From positions 186,001 to 250,000 of the forward strand of contig NZ_VHIP01000004.1 of NCBI RefSeq assembly GCF_006494365.1: a stretch of DNA of 64,000 nucleotides, in the 5' to 3' direction. Shown here piece by piece: positions 63,166-64,000 of the stretch. The position numbers were made by a program, and so were the translations under genes. The DNA comes from Aestuariibacter sp. GS-14 (lineage in GTDB: Bacteria; Pseudomonadota; Gammaproteobacteria; Enterobacterales; Alteromonadaceae). The notes beneath the pieces were generated by a model. It saw only the letters and a program-made list of their open reading frames with translations. It was not told where the DNA came from and did not search any database. Every line of letters starts with the position of its first letter. Position 1 is the first letter of the stretch.

Positions 63166-64000
63166 TTAAATGTAGGCGTTCATGAATTCAACCAGGGCGA
63201 GGATCGCCATGGACTGACCATACGGCATGGAAGTCAGCGGTATGTCGCGATAGCCTTGCAGATCATCAAACACTGGCGTACCAAACGATACCTGCTGTAA
63301 TTCGCCGGTTTCATCGATGTTTTCCAATACTGCTTTGATGGCTTTAATCGCACATGGTGCGTATTCGTCGCTGATATAGCCTTTGCGAACCGCTTTTAAA
63401 ATGCCATACGCAAAGCCCGCTGCAGCCGATGCCTCAAGATACGAATCCGGATCGTCCAGCAGGGTATGCCACAAGCCACCTTGATCCTGAGTTTTCACCA
63501 GCGCCTTTACCTGGGCTTCCAGGGTTTCAATCAGGAACATGCGCAAGCCATCGGTTTCTGGCAGATCCAGCAATTCGATGAATTCAGGAATGGCAATAGT
63601 GACCCAGCAATTTCCGCGCGCCCACAAGGCATCGGCGAAGTTGTGACGGCCATCAAATGTCCAACCGTGGAACCACAGGCCAGTTTTGCGATCGGCCAGG
63701 TATTTGATGTGCAGCATAAACTGACGCTTCGCCTCTTCCACATAGTGCGGGCGGTCCAGCAACAAGCCAATTTTTGCCAGAGGCAGCACACTCATCATGA
63801 GCGTGTCATCCCACATTTGCTGATAGTTCTCAGAGTTAAATACGATGTGCTGAATGCCGTTTTCTTCGGTACGTGGAATACCGTCCATGATCCACTCGGC
63901 CCATACGTCCAGGTACGGCAGATAGCTGCGGTTACCGCTGCGTTCCTGCATATAAGCCAGGGTTAAAAACGGTGACATGGTGTTCACGTTTTTGGTAGGT
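63166..64000 (-). CDS. GH105-family unsaturated uronyl hydrolase (partial)
   Basis: C-terminal 277 residues of a YteR-like hydrolase; the start lies beyond the window. VNTMSPFLTLAYM opens the visible part. NYQQMWDDTLMMSVLPLA contains the likely catalytic Asp. WFHGWTFDGRHNFADALWA is followed by RGNCW, where the family usually has RGNGW, and then by an alpha/alpha barrel to the end. It would release the unsaturated uronic acid from short pectin fragments. No signal can be judged, so the compartment is unknown. Confidence 0.82.
   Translation of the reverse strand, partial: PTKNVNTMSPFLTLAYMQERSGNRSYLPYLDVWAEWIMDGIPRTEENGIQHIVFNSENYQQMWDDTLMMSVLPLAKIGLLLDRPHYVEEAKRQFMLHIKYLADRKTGLWFHGWTFDGRHNFADALWARGNCWVTIAIPEFIELLDLPETDGLRMFLIETLEAQVKALVKTQDQGGLWHTLLDDPDSYLEASAAAGFAYGILKAVRKGYISDEYAPCAIKAIKAVLENIDETGELQQVSFGTPVFDDLQGYRDIPLTSMPYGQSMAILALVEFMNAYI

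Noticed and set aside
1-64000. CRISPR array, tRNA or rRNA genes, prophage or IS elements
   Set aside because: No regularly spaced repeats, cloverleaf-like runs, rRNA sequence, transposase or phage structural genes were recognised by reading; a tRNAscan or ISfinder search could still find something small.

Overview
The window reads as chromosome of a marine gammaproteobacterium of the Alteromonadales (Alteromonas/Aestuariibacter-like). This is inferred from gene order and protein similarity recognised by eye, not from a database search. Coding density is high, on both strands. No rRNA, tRNA, CRISPR array, insertion sequence or phage was seen.

Layout. 1-6.8 kb: nucleotide housekeeping (YjjX fragment, YrfG, NudE, CysQ), a YceI-like periplasmic protein, and the OpgGH glucan pair. 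7.2-11.7 kb: a small outer-membrane beta-barrel and the yheU-yheT-TIGR02444-yheS / yheV block. 11.8-19.4 kb: accessory stretch between yheV and slyX, with a YgjV-like protein, YqiJ/YqiK (flotillin), a cold-shock/DUF1294 fusion, a toxin-first HigBA-like toxin-antitoxin pair, a gene-free 0.55-kb segment carrying an inverted-repeat-bounded element, a hairpin-containing orphan protein, and a trypsin-like lipoprotein with a secreted partner. 19.7-27.7 kb: slyX, a WD40 lipoprotein, fkpA, greB, two orphan lipoproteins, tex. 27.8-36.9 kb: SprA-like putative metalloprotease with a flagellar-rod-like small protein, bioH, comF, an M14 peptidase, nfuA, DinF/MATE and a polysaccharide deacetylase.

36.9-45.9 kb is an aa3-type cytochrome c oxidase locus: subunits II, I and III, Cox11, SURF1, a small associated membrane protein, heme A synthase, heme O synthase and a Sco copper chaperone run in one direction. 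A DUF2909 gene lies opposed, with its start codon overlapping that of SURF1. 46-53.6 kb holds lexA with two SOS boxes, a YcxB-like protein, tpm, a long perfect palindrome, a DUF900 hydrolase, a diguanylate cyclase, a PepSY iron-type membrane pair with a possible Fur site, and a DUF2177 protein. 53.7-56.7 kb: plsB and a WbuC-like cupin.

56.7-64 kb is a one-strand pectin catabolic cluster: GH105 hydrolase (cut by the window end), GPH-type symporter, lipoprotein oligogalacturonate lyase, KduD, KduI, an IclR (KdgR-like) regulator and KDG kinase. Together they would turn short unsaturated galacturonides into 2-keto-3-deoxy-6-phosphogluconate; the final aldolase is not in the window.

I found no convincing wholly new system. 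The best leads are the inverted-repeat element and orphan genes at 16.1-19.4 kb, the overlapping divergent start codons in the oxidase locus, the 24-bp-arm palindrome at 48.3 kb, and the surface-anchored form of the pectin lyase.
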